DNA from: Sphingobacterium yanglingense | GTDB lineage: Bacteria > Bacteroidota > Bacteroidia > Sphingobacteriales > Sphingobacteriaceae | Direction: 5' to 3' | Length of the DNA stretch: 64,000 nt | Assembly: GCF_004363245.1 (NCBI RefSeq) | Contig: NZ_SNYV01000011.1 | Span: forward strand, 682,001 to 746,000 | In this document: positions 1-8,215 of the stretch, in pieces | Layout: the number at the start of each line of letters is the position of its first letter | Position numbering within the stretch: position 1 is the stretch's first letter | Made by a program: the position numbers and the translations under genes | The notes under the pieces: generated by a model | The model's database searches: none | What the model was told of the DNA's origin: nothing | What the model saw: only the letters and a program-made list of their open reading frames with translations

Positions 1-930
1 GTGGCTATGCAACAAATGCGTGGTGGCTTTTCGAATCAGCTGAAGCAATTGCGCGAGGATTTGGTACACTTTGCATCCTTGATCGAGCTAGAACTTGACT
101 TTGCTGAGGAGGATGTCGAATTTGCTAATCGCGACCAGTTGAAATCCCTTATACAGCAGATATATACGGTAATCGGAAAGCTTATACAGTCCTTCGAGCA
201 AGGTAATGTGCTTAAAAATGGCGTACCTGTGGTCATTGCGGGCAAACCTAACGTGGGTAAATCAACGCTATTGAATGCCTTATTGAATGAAGAGCGTGCT
301 ATCGTATCGGACATCGCAGGTACAACACGGGACACCATTGAAGACGAGATTAATATTCACGGGGTCACCTTCCGCTTTATCGATACCGCAGGTCTACGCG
401 ACACCGAAGACATAATCGAAGCAAAAGGGGTAGAACGTACGCGGGAGAAAATGAAACAGGCTAGGTTAATCATCTATTTGTTTGACCCAACCCAGGATAA
501 AATAGCTGTGGTCCAAGAGCAGATCAATGAAGTTAAGGATTTGAATATCCCTTTTGTAACGATAATCAATAAGAGCGATTTGCTGGCAGAAGGTGATAGA
601 GCAGAATATAATGTATTAAACCCATTGTACATATCCGCTAAAAAACAAATCGGTATCGACGAACTTAAAGATGAATTGTTGAATCAGGTCAACCTTTCGA
701 ATATCAATACCGACGATGTGATGGTCACCAATATCAGGCACGTAGAGGCACTACAGCTTACGCAAGCCGCGCTAGAACGAGTTTTATATGGTATTGATAA
801 CCCGGTAACATCCGACTTTTTGGCAATGGATATCCGCCAATCTTTGCATCACTTGGGCGAGATAACAGGTACAGTAACTACGGATGACCTGCTGGAAAAT
901 ATTTTTTCTAAGTTTTGCATAGGAAAATAA
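1..930 (+). CDS. mnmE: tRNA modification GTPase MnmE, C-terminal part (5' end outside window)
   Basis: MnmE, with MnmG, adds the carboxymethylaminomethyl group to wobble uridine 34 of tRNAs. The visible 309 residues hold the late helical region, the embedded G domain (GKPNVGKS at window residues 81-88, then TTRD, DTAG and NKSD motifs) and the diagnostic C-terminus FCIGK with its catalytic cysteine. Full-length MnmE is about 450-460 residues, so roughly a third, including the folate-binding N-terminal domain, lies upstream of the window. The GTG at position 1 is only the window edge and not a real start. A strong hairpin follows at 1009-1050, suggesting this is the last gene of its transcript. 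Confidence 0.96.
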   Translation: MAMQQMRGGFSNQLKQLREDLVHFASLIELELDFAEEDVEFANRDQLKSLIQQIYTVIGKLIQSFEQGNVLKNGVPVVIAGKPNVGKSTLLNALLNEERAIVSDIAGTTRDTIEDEINIHGVTFRFIDTAGLRDTEDIIEAKGVERTREKMKQARLIIYLFDPTQDKIAVVQEQINEVKDLNIPFVTIINKSDLLAEGDRAEYNVLNPLYISAKKQIGIDELKDELLNQVNLSNINTDDVMVTNIRHVEALQLTQAALERVLYGIDNPVTSDFLAMDIRQSLHHLGEITGTVTTDDLLENIFSKFCIGK

Positions 931-1008
931 AAGGCTGTATATCAATACATTAACAAAAAAAAATTCTTGTTAGAAAGGAAGTTAAGAGCGCTTGCACAGG
1001 TTATAATA

Positions 1009-1050
1009 AAAACGGCTTAGGCAACTTTACAAAGTTGTCTAAGCCGTTTT
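1009..1050 (+). terminator. Hairpin terminator after mnmE
   Basis: Two 20-nt arms (1009-1028 and 1031-1050) are complementary except for one G-T pair. The left arm starts with AAAA and the right arm ends in TTTT. It lies between the mnmE stop and the convergent HU-like gene, so it probably ends the mnmE transcript. Confidence 0.75.
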
Positions 1051-1111
1051 AGAAAGACGCCGAAGCCATTTTTTATTTGACCAGGGCCATTTTAGGGCTT
1101 TTTAAGCGTAA

Positions 1112-1143
1112 AAAAAGGGATATCTCCTGGAGTATCCCTTTTT
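1112..1143 (-). terminator. Terminator for the HU-like gene
   Basis: AAAAAGGGATA and TATCCCTTTTT flank a 10-nt loop, about 24 nt beyond the stop of the minus-strand HU-like gene. Read on the minus strand the hairpin ends in a run of T, as in an intrinsic terminator. Confidence 0.75.
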
Positions 1144-1166
1144 GAATCGGTAGCTAGCCCAAATAA

Positions 1167-1553
1167 CTAAGAGCCATTTTTCTTAAACACCAAGGTGCTC
1201 ATGGCATTCTTTATCTGCCTCCCCGGATGAAAGAGCAGCTTTGGGCTAAAGATATTGGAAGAGGTCACCTCTTCGGCTAAATCACTGCCTGTACTTCTCG
1301 TACTGACACGGAAAGACCCCATGTTGCCAAGGCGAACAATATAGCCCCTAGAGATGTTGCGTGGAATCTCCCGTATCAAACTCTGTAATACAGCGTATAC
1401 GTCCGATTCGGTAATAGAAGAAGCATGCGAGATATCTGCTGCAAGGTCTTCGAGACTAATTTCGCCAGTATGAACTGGTCTCGCGTAAAACTTCTTTGGT
1501 GCTGTTGGGTCGCTTGGATTCCCAATCTCATGAACATTGAATTTAATTGCCAT
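1167..1553 (-). CDS. HU-family (HU-HIG type) DNA-binding protein
   Basis: A 128-residue histone-like protein of the HU-related family common in Bacteroidota. An N-terminal stretch (residues 1-35) precedes an HU-like fold: helical residues about 32-75, then the beta region with RGYIVRLGNMGSFRVS and the C-terminal FHPGRQIKNAM segment. The longer N-terminus distinguishes it from canonical 90-residue HU. It presumably binds and bends DNA, but whether it acts globally or in a local element is unknown. The start ATG has an AAAGGAAA-like stretch upstream. It lies downstream of a 66-residue HTH protein, separated by about 260 bp that contain a 9-bp tandem repeat. Confidence 0.88.
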   Translation of the reverse strand: MAIKFNVHEIGNPSDPTAPKKFYARPVHTGEISLEDLAADISHASSITESDVYAVLQSLIREIPRNISRGYIVRLGNMGSFRVSTRSTGSDLAEEVTSSNIFSPKLLFHPGRQIKNAMSTLVFKKNGS

Positions 1554-1656
1554 TTCTTTTTCCTTTAAAAATTAATAAATAAAATAATTATTTCCTGTCA
1601 GCGGTTGGTACCATTTCCCGATTGACAAGTTAAAGGTATAACACATCGCAGAACAG

Positions 1657-1719
1657 CTCGTCGGTTTTGACGGAATTGTCGGACTTGACAGATTTGGCGC
1701 ATCTGTCGCATTTGTCGTT
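1657..1719. repeat. Seven degenerate 9-bp tandem repeats
   Basis: Consecutive 9-mers read CTCGTCGGT, TTTGACGGA, ATTGTCGGA, CTTGACAGA, TTTGGCGCA, TCTGTCGCA, TTTGTCGTT, with consensus close to nTTGTCGnA. They fill 63 bp between the small HTH gene and the HU-like gene. Read as protein on the minus strand they give tripeptide periodicity (RQM, RQM, RQI, CQV, RQF, RQN), but no convincing start or gene goes with it. A protein-binding array is one possibility. Confidence 0.6.
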
Positions 1720-1815
1720 TTATCAAAACAGACAATAGGAACTCCCTCAGAAAAGAACAAAGAAGTTGCTAATGACGAAAGATAAGGCTTTATAAAAAGG
1801 AGTAGGGGAAAGAGC

Positions 1816-2016
1816 TTATCGAATGAAGTTATACATATCGGACATAGGTATACCAAGGTACTCAGAAGCCTGATATACGGTAACGAGCTGTTGCTTTCCT
1901 AATCCAAACATATCTTTAATCTTGTTTATAATACGTTGGCAAGTACGCTCACTACGACCTGTAATCTTTTGGAGGTCGGAAGGATAAACTGTCAATCGCT
2001 GTAATGGAGATTTCAT
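1816..2016 (-). CDS. Small helix-turn-helix-like protein, 66 residues
   Basis: An unrecognised small basic protein. Residues about 8-40 (LTVYPSDLQKITGRSE then RTCQRIINKIK) look like a helix-turn-helix, and a second helical part (VTVYQASEYLGI) resembles the excisionase/MerR-like DNA-reading helix seen in small accessory proteins. A DNA-binding role is inferred from this composition only. It precedes the HU-like gene on the same strand by about 260 bp. Its small size and AT-rich surroundings suggest accessory DNA. It could also be a remnant of a larger replication or mobility regulator. Confidence 0.55.
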   Translation of the reverse strand: MKSPLQRLTVYPSDLQKITGRSERTCQRIINKIKDMFGLGKQQLVTVYQASEYLGIPMSDMYNFIR

Positions 2017-2171
2017 AATATCTTGCTAAAAATCAAACATTAGTAACCCTAATATATAATACGACTTTCTATTAAACAAATTATCTTATTGGTTTTTAGG
2101 TATTTTTAACATATAAAGAAGATAACCTCTATTCACCACTATAACTTATTGCTACAAATTAGGAGTCGTAA

Positions 2172-2657
2172 TTATTTTTTCTTCTTATTATTTGCTTTAC
2201 GGTAATCCCAGGGGGCTATTGGAGATTTCTGCGACCAGATATTAACTTTGAGCGCTCGTGCTTCCACTTCGGCCTTATGGTACTCACGACTTTTACTATA
2301 CGAAGGGTAATCCCAAGCCAAACCAGCCCGGAGCAACAGAAGATTCAAATCAGTCTTGGGGTCCAACCATATGACACCGACCACACGACCATAACGGTCT
2401 TTGCTCTTGACTTCTACCTTAACGGTCTTATTGAGCGTACGAGAACTTGTGAAGCTCTTTGCGGTATGCGCATAGTCCTGTCCAATTTCCGAGCAATCTA
2501 TGCCAAAGAAGCGGACCCGTATTTTCTTTCTATATTTATCGACTATCGTAAAGGTATCACCATCGGCCACACGCACCACACACCCCTCGATATACTGTTG
2601 TGCTACACTGGTAAAAACAAAAAATAGAAAGAGAACAATCAAGAACATTTTCTTCAT
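2172..2657 (-). CDS. Secreted thermonuclease-like (SNase) nuclease
   Basis: A 161-residue staphylococcal-nuclease-family protein. Residues 1-19 form a signal peptide ending near VAQQ, so the enzyme should reach the periplasm or the outside. Active-site positions are conserved: Arg49, Asp54 and Glu57 in RFFGIDCSE match Arg35/Asp40/Glu43 of the classical enzyme, and Arg91 in RYGR matches Arg87. The family hydrolyses DNA and RNA with calcium. The C-terminus is lysine-rich. A TATCTTTG box ends only 4 nt before the ATG, so the message may be leaderless. The neighbours give no pathway. Confidence 0.88.
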   Translation of the reverse strand: MKKMFLIVLFLFFVFTSVAQQYIEGCVVRVADGDTFTIVDKYRKKIRVRFFGIDCSEIGQDYAHTAKSFTSSRTLNKTVKVEVKSKDRYGRVVGVIWLDPKTDLNLLLLRAGLAWDYPSYSKSREYHKAEVEARALKVNIWSQKSPIAPWDYRKANNKKKK

Positions 2658-2995
2658 GCGGCAAAGATAGAAGAATCAAAACCGCAACAAAGGCTGTAAA
2701 AAGGCTTAAATCATAAGTCAAAGAGACTAAGCGGAAAAACTTTTACAAAAAAAAATCCTGAAGCGGGGAACTTCAGGATTTTACCAAACCAATTATTAAC
2801 CTAATTATGAAATTATACTCTATAAACGTAACGAGTTGCCAAAATAGTACACTATAGCAATCGTATTAACATTTTTTAACACTGGAGAAGCGACTTTACA
2901 TTAAATTAACTTTTTTTGAATATATCTAAAAAAAAATAGACATCTTGCGCTAACGCAGTATACCAATTTCAATTCGTAAAAAAGCTAAGAATGCT
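2658..2995. other. Intergenic region with an orphan SusC-type leader
   Basis: This gap holds the SNase promoter on the left and, at 2752-2782, an A-run followed by a 12-bp perfect hairpin (AAAATCCTGAAG / CTTCAGGATTTT). The sequence after it (ACCAAACCAATTATTAACC, then ATGAAA at about 2807) looks like the untranslated leader and start of a SusC-like gene, but the frame stops after about 16 codons. No promoter for the downstream sigma gene matching the housekeeping consensus is evident. Confidence 0.5.
2662..2691 (-). promoter_or_regulatory. Promoter of the SNase gene, start-codon-proximal
   Basis: On the minus strand TTTG (2688-2691), an 18-nt spacer and TATCTTTG (2662-2669) match the Bacteroidota -33/-7 consensus. 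The -7 box ends 4 nt before the ATG at 2657, so the predicted transcription start falls at or next to the start codon. Confidence 0.6.
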
Positions 2996-3553
2996 ATGAA
3001 AGGACCACTAGGGTATAGACTATTATGGGAAAGAATAAGGTCAGGGGATGAAGGTGCCTTTTTTGATTTGTATGCGCAACTATATAAGGATCTGGTCAAC
3101 TTCGGTATACGTACCTGTGGAGATGTAGATCTTAGTACGGAGGCGCTAGATCAGGTATTCGCGAGTATATGGGAAAAGCGGGAAAGCCTAGACCGGGTGG
3201 AGAATGTACAATCCTACTTATTGACATTCCTAAAAAGAAAAATTCTAAGACTACTAGAAAAACAAAATAAGATCAACACCGCCCTGCAGCATCTAAAAGC
3301 GGAAGAGGACTGGACAGAGATGCCCTACGATGAATTCATAATCCGTGTACAGACGAATGAACTGGTAAAACTACGTTTAAAAGAAGCGCTGGAAACACTG
3401 ACTTTCAGGCAGAAACAACTGATACACCTCAAGTTTTTTGAAGGGTATAGCTATGAAAAAATAGCCGAAATCACGCACATGAGCGTAAAGACAGCCTACA
3501 ACACCCTATACGATGCATTGAAAACTTTACGAGAAGAATTAAAAGAATTTTAA
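2996..3553 (+). CDS. ECF RNA polymerase sigma factor (FecI-like)
   Basis: A 185-residue sigma-70 of the extracytoplasmic-function type. Region 2 spans about residues 8-80 (DLYAQLYKDL to YLLTFLKRKILR) and region 4 about 125-178 (LTFRQKQLIHLKFFEGYSYEKIAE, then a helix-turn-helix with MSVKTAYNTL). It is followed 92 bp later by a FecR-type anti-sigma and then a SusC receptor with an STN signalling domain. By analogy with Fec-type systems it should direct transcription of this uptake locus once substrate binds the receptor. Confidence 0.93.
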   Translation: MKGPLGYRLLWERIRSGDEGAFFDLYAQLYKDLVNFGIRTCGDVDLSTEALDQVFASIWEKRESLDRVENVQSYLLTFLKRKILRLLEKQNKINTALQHLKAEEDWTEMPYDEFIIRVQTNELVKLRLKEALETLTFRQKQLIHLKFFEGYSYEKIAEITHMSVKTAYNTLYDALKTLREELKEF

Positions 3554-3645
3554 TTCACTAATAAACAGTAAGATACAAATTATTTCATTTTTCTTTTAGG
3601 CAATCGAGCGGATTATAGGCACTATATTGTAAAACCGCTTAAATA

Positions 3646-4740
3646 ATGAGCCATAAAGACTACAAAGAAGTAGAGGACTTCCTAATTGATGATACTTTCC
3701 AACAATACTGTGCCCAGGAAAATGAGCAATGTGTGCAATACTGGGAACGCTATATACAACAACACCCCGAGCAACAAGATGTGATAGCCCGAGCACAGCG
3801 TGTATTCGCTGTATTGACAGGCCATAAGAAACCAGTTATCCAACAGATGGATAATCTACGAGATACAATCAACCAACAAAACAAACTACAACCTATCAGA
3901 CGGTGGGGCAAAGTGGCCACTTATACCGCTGTGGCCGCTGCACTCACCTTATTTGGATTTATGTACCTGGGTTACTTCAAAACACCAGAGCCTCCTATTG
4001 AGGATCTCGCAATGTCTGCTACGGGTCAGGTATACCAGACTATAAAAGGGGAGAAGAAAACATTCACATTGGAAGATGGAACTACAGTGACACTCAACTC
4101 GGAAAGTAAACTGGAAATCGATACGGATTTCGGGAAAGCAACACGTCAAGTGTCTCTAACAGGGGAAGCATACCTAGATGTAAAAAAAGATGCGGACAAG
4201 CCATTTGTATTACACACCAATGAATTTGATATCCGTGTGCTAGGCACTTCATTCAATGTGAAGGCTTATCCCGATGAACTGGCTTCGGAAGCCTTATTGA
4301 TCGAAGGTCTAATCGAACTAAAAAGTAAAGGCAAAAATGAGAACTCTATCGTCATCAAGCCCAACCAAAAGGTGACCATCTATAAAAACGAGTTGATTGC
4401 AAGCGCTGAGACGGAAGCGAAAAAGACGATAAAGCCTAAAGCGAATGTCAAGGAAATAGCAATACAAGATATGCCTAACGATGAAAAGAACGAAGTGGCA
4501 GATATCGCCTGGAAGGAAAACAGACTAGCTATGGTGGATCAGGATTTTAATGAACTGAAGTCTATTCTCGAGCGTTGGTACGATATCAGAATCACGCTAA
4601 AAGGTCCAGCAATAGGGAAATACAGATTTACAGCTACATTTAAAGAAGAAGATATTAACCAAGTTTTAAAAGCATTACAAAAAGTAGAACCCTTTAATTA
4701 TGAGATACATGGAAAAGACGTGATAATTTATGAGAAATAA
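3646..4740 (+). CDS. FecR-family anti-sigma factor
   Basis: A 364-residue inner-membrane regulator. An N-terminal cytoplasmic part (about residues 1-85) would hold the sigma factor, one transmembrane segment lies near residues 90-108 (VAAALTLFGFMYLGY), a FecR domain covers about 130-225 (TLEDGTTVTLNSESKL, SLTGEAYLDVKKD), and a C-terminal DUF4974-type domain covers about 290-364 (DFNELKSILERWYDIRI). In this family the periplasmic part reads the STN domain of the receptor and relays to the sigma factor. The neighbouring SusC has that STN domain, so the pairing is direct. Confidence 0.93.
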   Translation: MSHKDYKEVEDFLIDDTFQQYCAQENEQCVQYWERYIQQHPEQQDVIARAQRVFAVLTGHKKPVIQQMDNLRDTINQQNKLQPIRRWGKVATYTAVAAALTLFGFMYLGYFKTPEPPIEDLAMSATGQVYQTIKGEKKTFTLEDGTTVTLNSESKLEIDTDFGKATRQVSLTGEAYLDVKKDADKPFVLHTNEFDIRVLGTSFNVKAYPDELASEALLIEGLIELKSKGKNENSIVIKPNQKVTIYKNELIASAETEAKKTIKPKANVKEIAIQDMPNDEKNEVADIAWKENRLAMVDQDFNELKSILERWYDIRITLKGPAIGKYRFTATFKEEDINQVLKALQKVEPFNYEIHGKDVIIYEK

Positions 4741-4749
4741 CTAAAAAAA

Positions 4750-4767
4750 GGATGGTAAAAACCATCC
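4750..4767. other. Small hairpin in the SusC leader
   Basis: GGATGGT and ACCATCC (7 bp, AAAA loop) follow a run of A just after the fecR stop. There is no downstream T-run on the plus strand, so it is more likely a leader or partial-attenuation structure ahead of susC than a terminator. The layout resembles the orphan leader at 2752-2782. Confidence 0.35.
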
Positions 4768-4848
4768 CCTTATTGGATTAATTTAACCGGCAGGCGTAAG
4801 CTTCGAACCCATACGCTGCCTATTATAAACTTTAACCAACACTAAAGT

Positions 4849-7800
4849 ATGATTAAAAATGGCTTTATGCAAGTGCATTGGAATAATCTTGTGCGCTCTA
4901 GATTCATTATCCGGATGAAACTAACCTTGATTATGATTGTATTGGCATTCGCGAACGTAACCGCAAATGTCTATTCCCAACAGAAAGTCTCCTTGGATGT
5001 CAAAAAGACAAAGTTGAGCAAGATTCTCAAATTGATTGAGGAAAATAGCGACTATTATTTTGTCTATAGTGCTACAAATGACAACCTGAATAAGGAGCTA
5101 TCCCTAAAAGTAGATAACACGAAAGTGGTCGACCTATTACCTCGTCTACTGGCTAGAAATGGCTTACAGTACTCGGTTTCGGGCGAGGGGCTGGTTGTGG
5201 TATCCGAACAACAGACCTTGAGCATAAAAGGATTGGTGACCGACCAAGATGGCAACAAGCTATCTGGCGCTACCGTACGTGTAAAAGGCAGTGCAATCGG
5301 AAAAGCAACCGATTTGAACGGCAGATTCGAGATAGATATACCAACAGGAAATACCTTGGTGGTTTCCTTTACGGGATATCTATCTAAAGAAATCACGATA
5401 CAAAAAGGCGGTGAGGTGACCGTAGCACTGGAACGTGATGACCAAATGTTGAGCGAAGTCGTAGTAACAGCGCTTGGCGTTAAAAAAGAACGCCGCTCGT
5501 TAGGATATTCAGTCACTCAGGTAGAGGGCGAATCGCTAACAAAAGCAAGAGAGAACAATATCGTTAATTCTCTAGTGGGTAAAGTAGCAGGCTTAGACAT
5601 TTCATCAACAGCAGGTGGAGTTGGCTCGTCCAGCTCTGTAATCATTCGTGGTATCTCCAGTTTAGGACAGTCGAGCCAACCGCTCTATGTAATCAACGGT
5701 ATGCCTATGGAAAATAAAGCCGTTGGAGTTGGATCAGCGGGTAGCACGAATCCAAATGGTAACAAAGGTAGCCAGTGGGACAATGCACCGGATATGGGGG
5801 ATGCTATCAGTAATATCAACCCTGATGATATCGAAAGTATCTCGGTATTGAAAGGAGCAGCAGCGTCGGCACTATACGGTTCCCGAGCGAAAGCGGGCGT
5901 GATCCTGATTACGACCAAATCAGGTAAGGGCAATGGTGTGGAATTTAGCTCAAACTATGTGGTGGAGCAGGTTATGGATCCTACCAACTGGCAGTATGTC
6001 TATGGCCAAGGAGGTAATGGCAGTAAGCCAGTGACTGCACAAGGCGCAGCAGAGGTAGGTGCATCGAGCTGGGGGGCAAAATTAGATGGTTCTAACGTAG
6101 TTCAGTTTGACGGCGTAGAACGTCCATATGTAGCGCAGAAAAATAACCTCAAGAACTTTTATGAAAATGGACATACTTGGACAAATAATATTGCTTTTAA
6201 CAAATCTTTTGAGGGAGGCTCTTTACGTTTCTCGGTAACTGATGTCAACAATAGTTCTATCATGCCAAACTCAGGTTTAGACAGACACTCCTTTAATCTA
6301 GGAGCGACTTTTGAACCGATAAAAAGACTATCTATTGATGCAAGAACAAACTACATTATTGAAAAGGCAAAAAACAGACCTATGCTGTCAGATGGCGCAG
6401 GCAGTGCCAACTTCAACGCGATGTTTTTACCTACAAGTTTGGATATTCGTAATCTGAAACCCTATAAAGATGAGAATGGAAGGGAGATTGCATACAATTC
6501 TGGTAACAAATGGGATACGAACCCTTGGTATGCAGCCTACGAAATCCAAAATAACACTAAGCGGAACAGACTGATAAGCTCGATCTCTGCAAGATACACG
6601 TTTGACAATGGCTTTTTTGTTCAGGGGCGTGCAGGTAATGACTATTATACGAATGAATTCGAGAGTATATTCCCAGGAGGAATTGCATACCCACCACCTT
6701 ATAATATGGCTTTGCAATCAGCTAAGTTTAATGACGTAAATGCGGATATTTTAGTAGGGAAGGCTTTCTCATTGACCGACGATATGACCTTGACACCAAA
6801 TGTGGGTGCCGCATATAGAAATACAAAAAACGATCTTATGATCAATCAAGGCACTGAATTCTTAGGACCAGGTAAATACTCTATCATAGGATTAAAAAAC
6901 AAAGCTGTATCGCAAGTAAGTTCCGAGGAAGAAATGCAATCTGTATACGGCACATTAGAGTATGCTTACCGTGATATTCTTTACCTAACAGGGAGTTTGC
7001 GTTCGGATTGGTTCTCTACATTGGCAACACCTGGAGCTGATAAAAAACTTTATTCGGTTTACCCAGGAGTAAGTGGGTCATTTGTTTTCACGGAGTTCTT
7101 GAATTCTTCAGTATTAAATTTTGGTAAACTTCGTGCTGGATATGCACAAGTAGGGCAAGCAACGAATCCTTATCTGACTTCATTGAGCTACAAGTTCTTG
7201 AGTCAAAGTCTTAATGGAAATCCTTTAGGCACAATTTCAAATACATCTGTACCAAATTCCAGCTTATTTGCTTCAACAGCAAAAGAAGTCGAGGTCGGTA
7301 CAGAACTTAGACTCCTCAACGATCGCCTCAACATCGATTTAGCTTGGTATAGCAAACGTTCTGAAAATGAGATTTTGGAAGTAGAGATCCCTAGCACAAC
7401 TGGATATACTGCTGCTGTATTAAACACAGGTGCTATCCGCAACCAAGGAGTCGAAATGTTAGTAACAGGAACGCTTATTAAGAATCAAAACTTTAGCTGG
7501 ATTTCGTCTATCAACGCAACATATAATGACAACAAGGTTCTATCACTTACCGATGGTCTAGATGAAATGTTGGTCGCGACTTCTCGTTCAGGCGTTGGCT
7601 TCTTAAAACATGTACCAGGAAAATCAATGTTACAAATATTTGCATATGATTACAAATACGACGACAAAGGTGAGATTGTAAAATTAACCGATGGTTCGCC
7701 TGATAGAGGTGAATTAAAAAGCTACGGTTCCTCTCAAAGTCCATGGTTTGCAGGATGGAACAACGACTTTAGTTACAAAAAATTCAATTTAGGATTTTTA

Positions 7801-8202
7801 ATTGATGGTAAATTTGGCGGTAAGGTATTCTCAGGAACAGATTACTACGGTTATATAAAAGGATTGCACCAAGAAACATTGAAAGATCGCGAAGCTCTTG
7901 GAAACACTGCACCTAAATACTATGAGAATATGGCTAATAACACATCATCGCGTTTCGTGAATGATGCGAGCTTTATAAAAATGAGACAATTAACGTTTGG
8001 CTATAGCTTCCCTGCACAGGCGTTTAATAACAAGATCAATGGATTGACATTGAGTTTTGTTGCTCGTAACCTATTTACGTTGATGAAGAAAACAGACAAT
8101 ATCGATCCTGAATCCAGTTATAATGCAACGTTTGTCGGGCTTGAGCTAGGTGGGGTACCTCCTGTTCGTACATTTGGTTTCAATCTCAATGTTAAACTAT
8201 AA
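4849..8202 (+). CDS. SusC/RagA-family TonB-dependent receptor with STN domain
   Basis: A 1117-residue outer-membrane active transporter. After an N-terminal leader (hydrophobic MKLTLIMIVLAFANVTANV near residues 23-41) comes an STN domain (about 45-120), a carboxypeptidase-regulatory-like repeat (about 125-195, SIKGLVTDQDGNKLSGATV), the plug (about 200-360, ending VLKGAAASALYGSRAKAGV) and a long C-terminal barrel. STN domains contact FecR anti-sigmas, so the receptor both imports and signals. The partner SusD follows 13 bp downstream. The substrate cannot be told because no glycosidase or peptidase is in the locus. The ATG at 4849 gives an unusually long leader, and the internal Met at residue 23 is an alternative start. 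Confidence 0.95.
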   Translation: MIKNGFMQVHWNNLVRSRFIIRMKLTLIMIVLAFANVTANVYSQQKVSLDVKKTKLSKILKLIEENSDYYFVYSATNDNLNKELSLKVDNTKVVDLLPRLLARNGLQYSVSGEGLVVVSEQQTLSIKGLVTDQDGNKLSGATVRVKGSAIGKATDLNGRFEIDIPTGNTLVVSFTGYLSKEITIQKGGEVTVALERDDQMLSEVVVTALGVKKERRSLGYSVTQVEGESLTKARENNIVNSLVGKVAGLDISSTAGGVGSSSSVIIRGISSLGQSSQPLYVINGMPMENKAVGVGSAGSTNPNGNKGSQWDNAPDMGDAISNINPDDIESISVLKGAAASALYGSRAKAGVILITTKSGKGNGVEFSSNYVVEQVMDPTNWQYVYGQGGNGSKPVTAQGAAEVGASSWGAKLDGSNVVQFDGVERPYVAQKNNLKNFYENGHTWTNNIAFNKSFEGGSLRFSVTDVNNSSIMPNSGLDRHSFNLGATFEPIKRLSIDARTNYIIEKAKNRPMLSDGAGSANFNAMFLPTSLDIRNLKPYKDENGREIAYNSGNKWDTNPWYAAYEIQNNTKRNRLISSISARYTFDNGFFVQGRAGNDYYTNEFESIFPGGIAYPPPYNMALQSAKFNDVNADILVGKAFSLTDDMTLTPNVGAAYRNTKNDLMINQGTEFLGPGKYSIIGLKNKAVSQVSSEEEMQSVYGTLEYAYRDILYLTGSLRSDWFSTLATPGADKKLYSVYPGVSGSFVFTEFLNSSVLNFGKLRAGYAQVGQATNPYLTSLSYKFLSQSLNGNPLGTISNTSVPNSSLFASTAKEVEVGTELRLLNDRLNIDLAWYSKRSENEILEVEIPSTTGYTAAVLNTGAIRNQGVEMLVTGTLIKNQNFSWISSINATYNDNKVLSLTDGLDEMLVATSRSGVGFLKHVPGKSMLQIFAYDYKYDDKGEIVKLTDGSPDRGELKSYGSSQSPWFAGWNNDFSYKKFNLGFLIDGKFGGKVFSGTDYYGYIKGLHQETLKDREALGNTAPKYYENMANNTSSRFVNDASFIKMRQLTFGYSFPAQAFNNKINGLTLSFVARNLFTLMKKTDNIDPESSYNATFVGLELGGVPPVRTFGFNLNVKL

Positions 8203-8215
8203 ATCTGAAGGACGT

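Noticed and set aside
1572..1856. 94-residue minus-strand open frame across the 9-bp repeat
   Set aside because: It overlaps the more plausible HTH gene, has biased composition created by the tandem repeat and no recognisable start context.
2277..2627. 116-residue plus-strand open frame
   Set aside because: It lies antisense to the SNase gene, whose signal peptide and catalytic residues are clear.
5064..5516. 150-residue minus-strand open frame
   Set aside because: It is a shadow of the SusC gene with no start signal or family resemblance.
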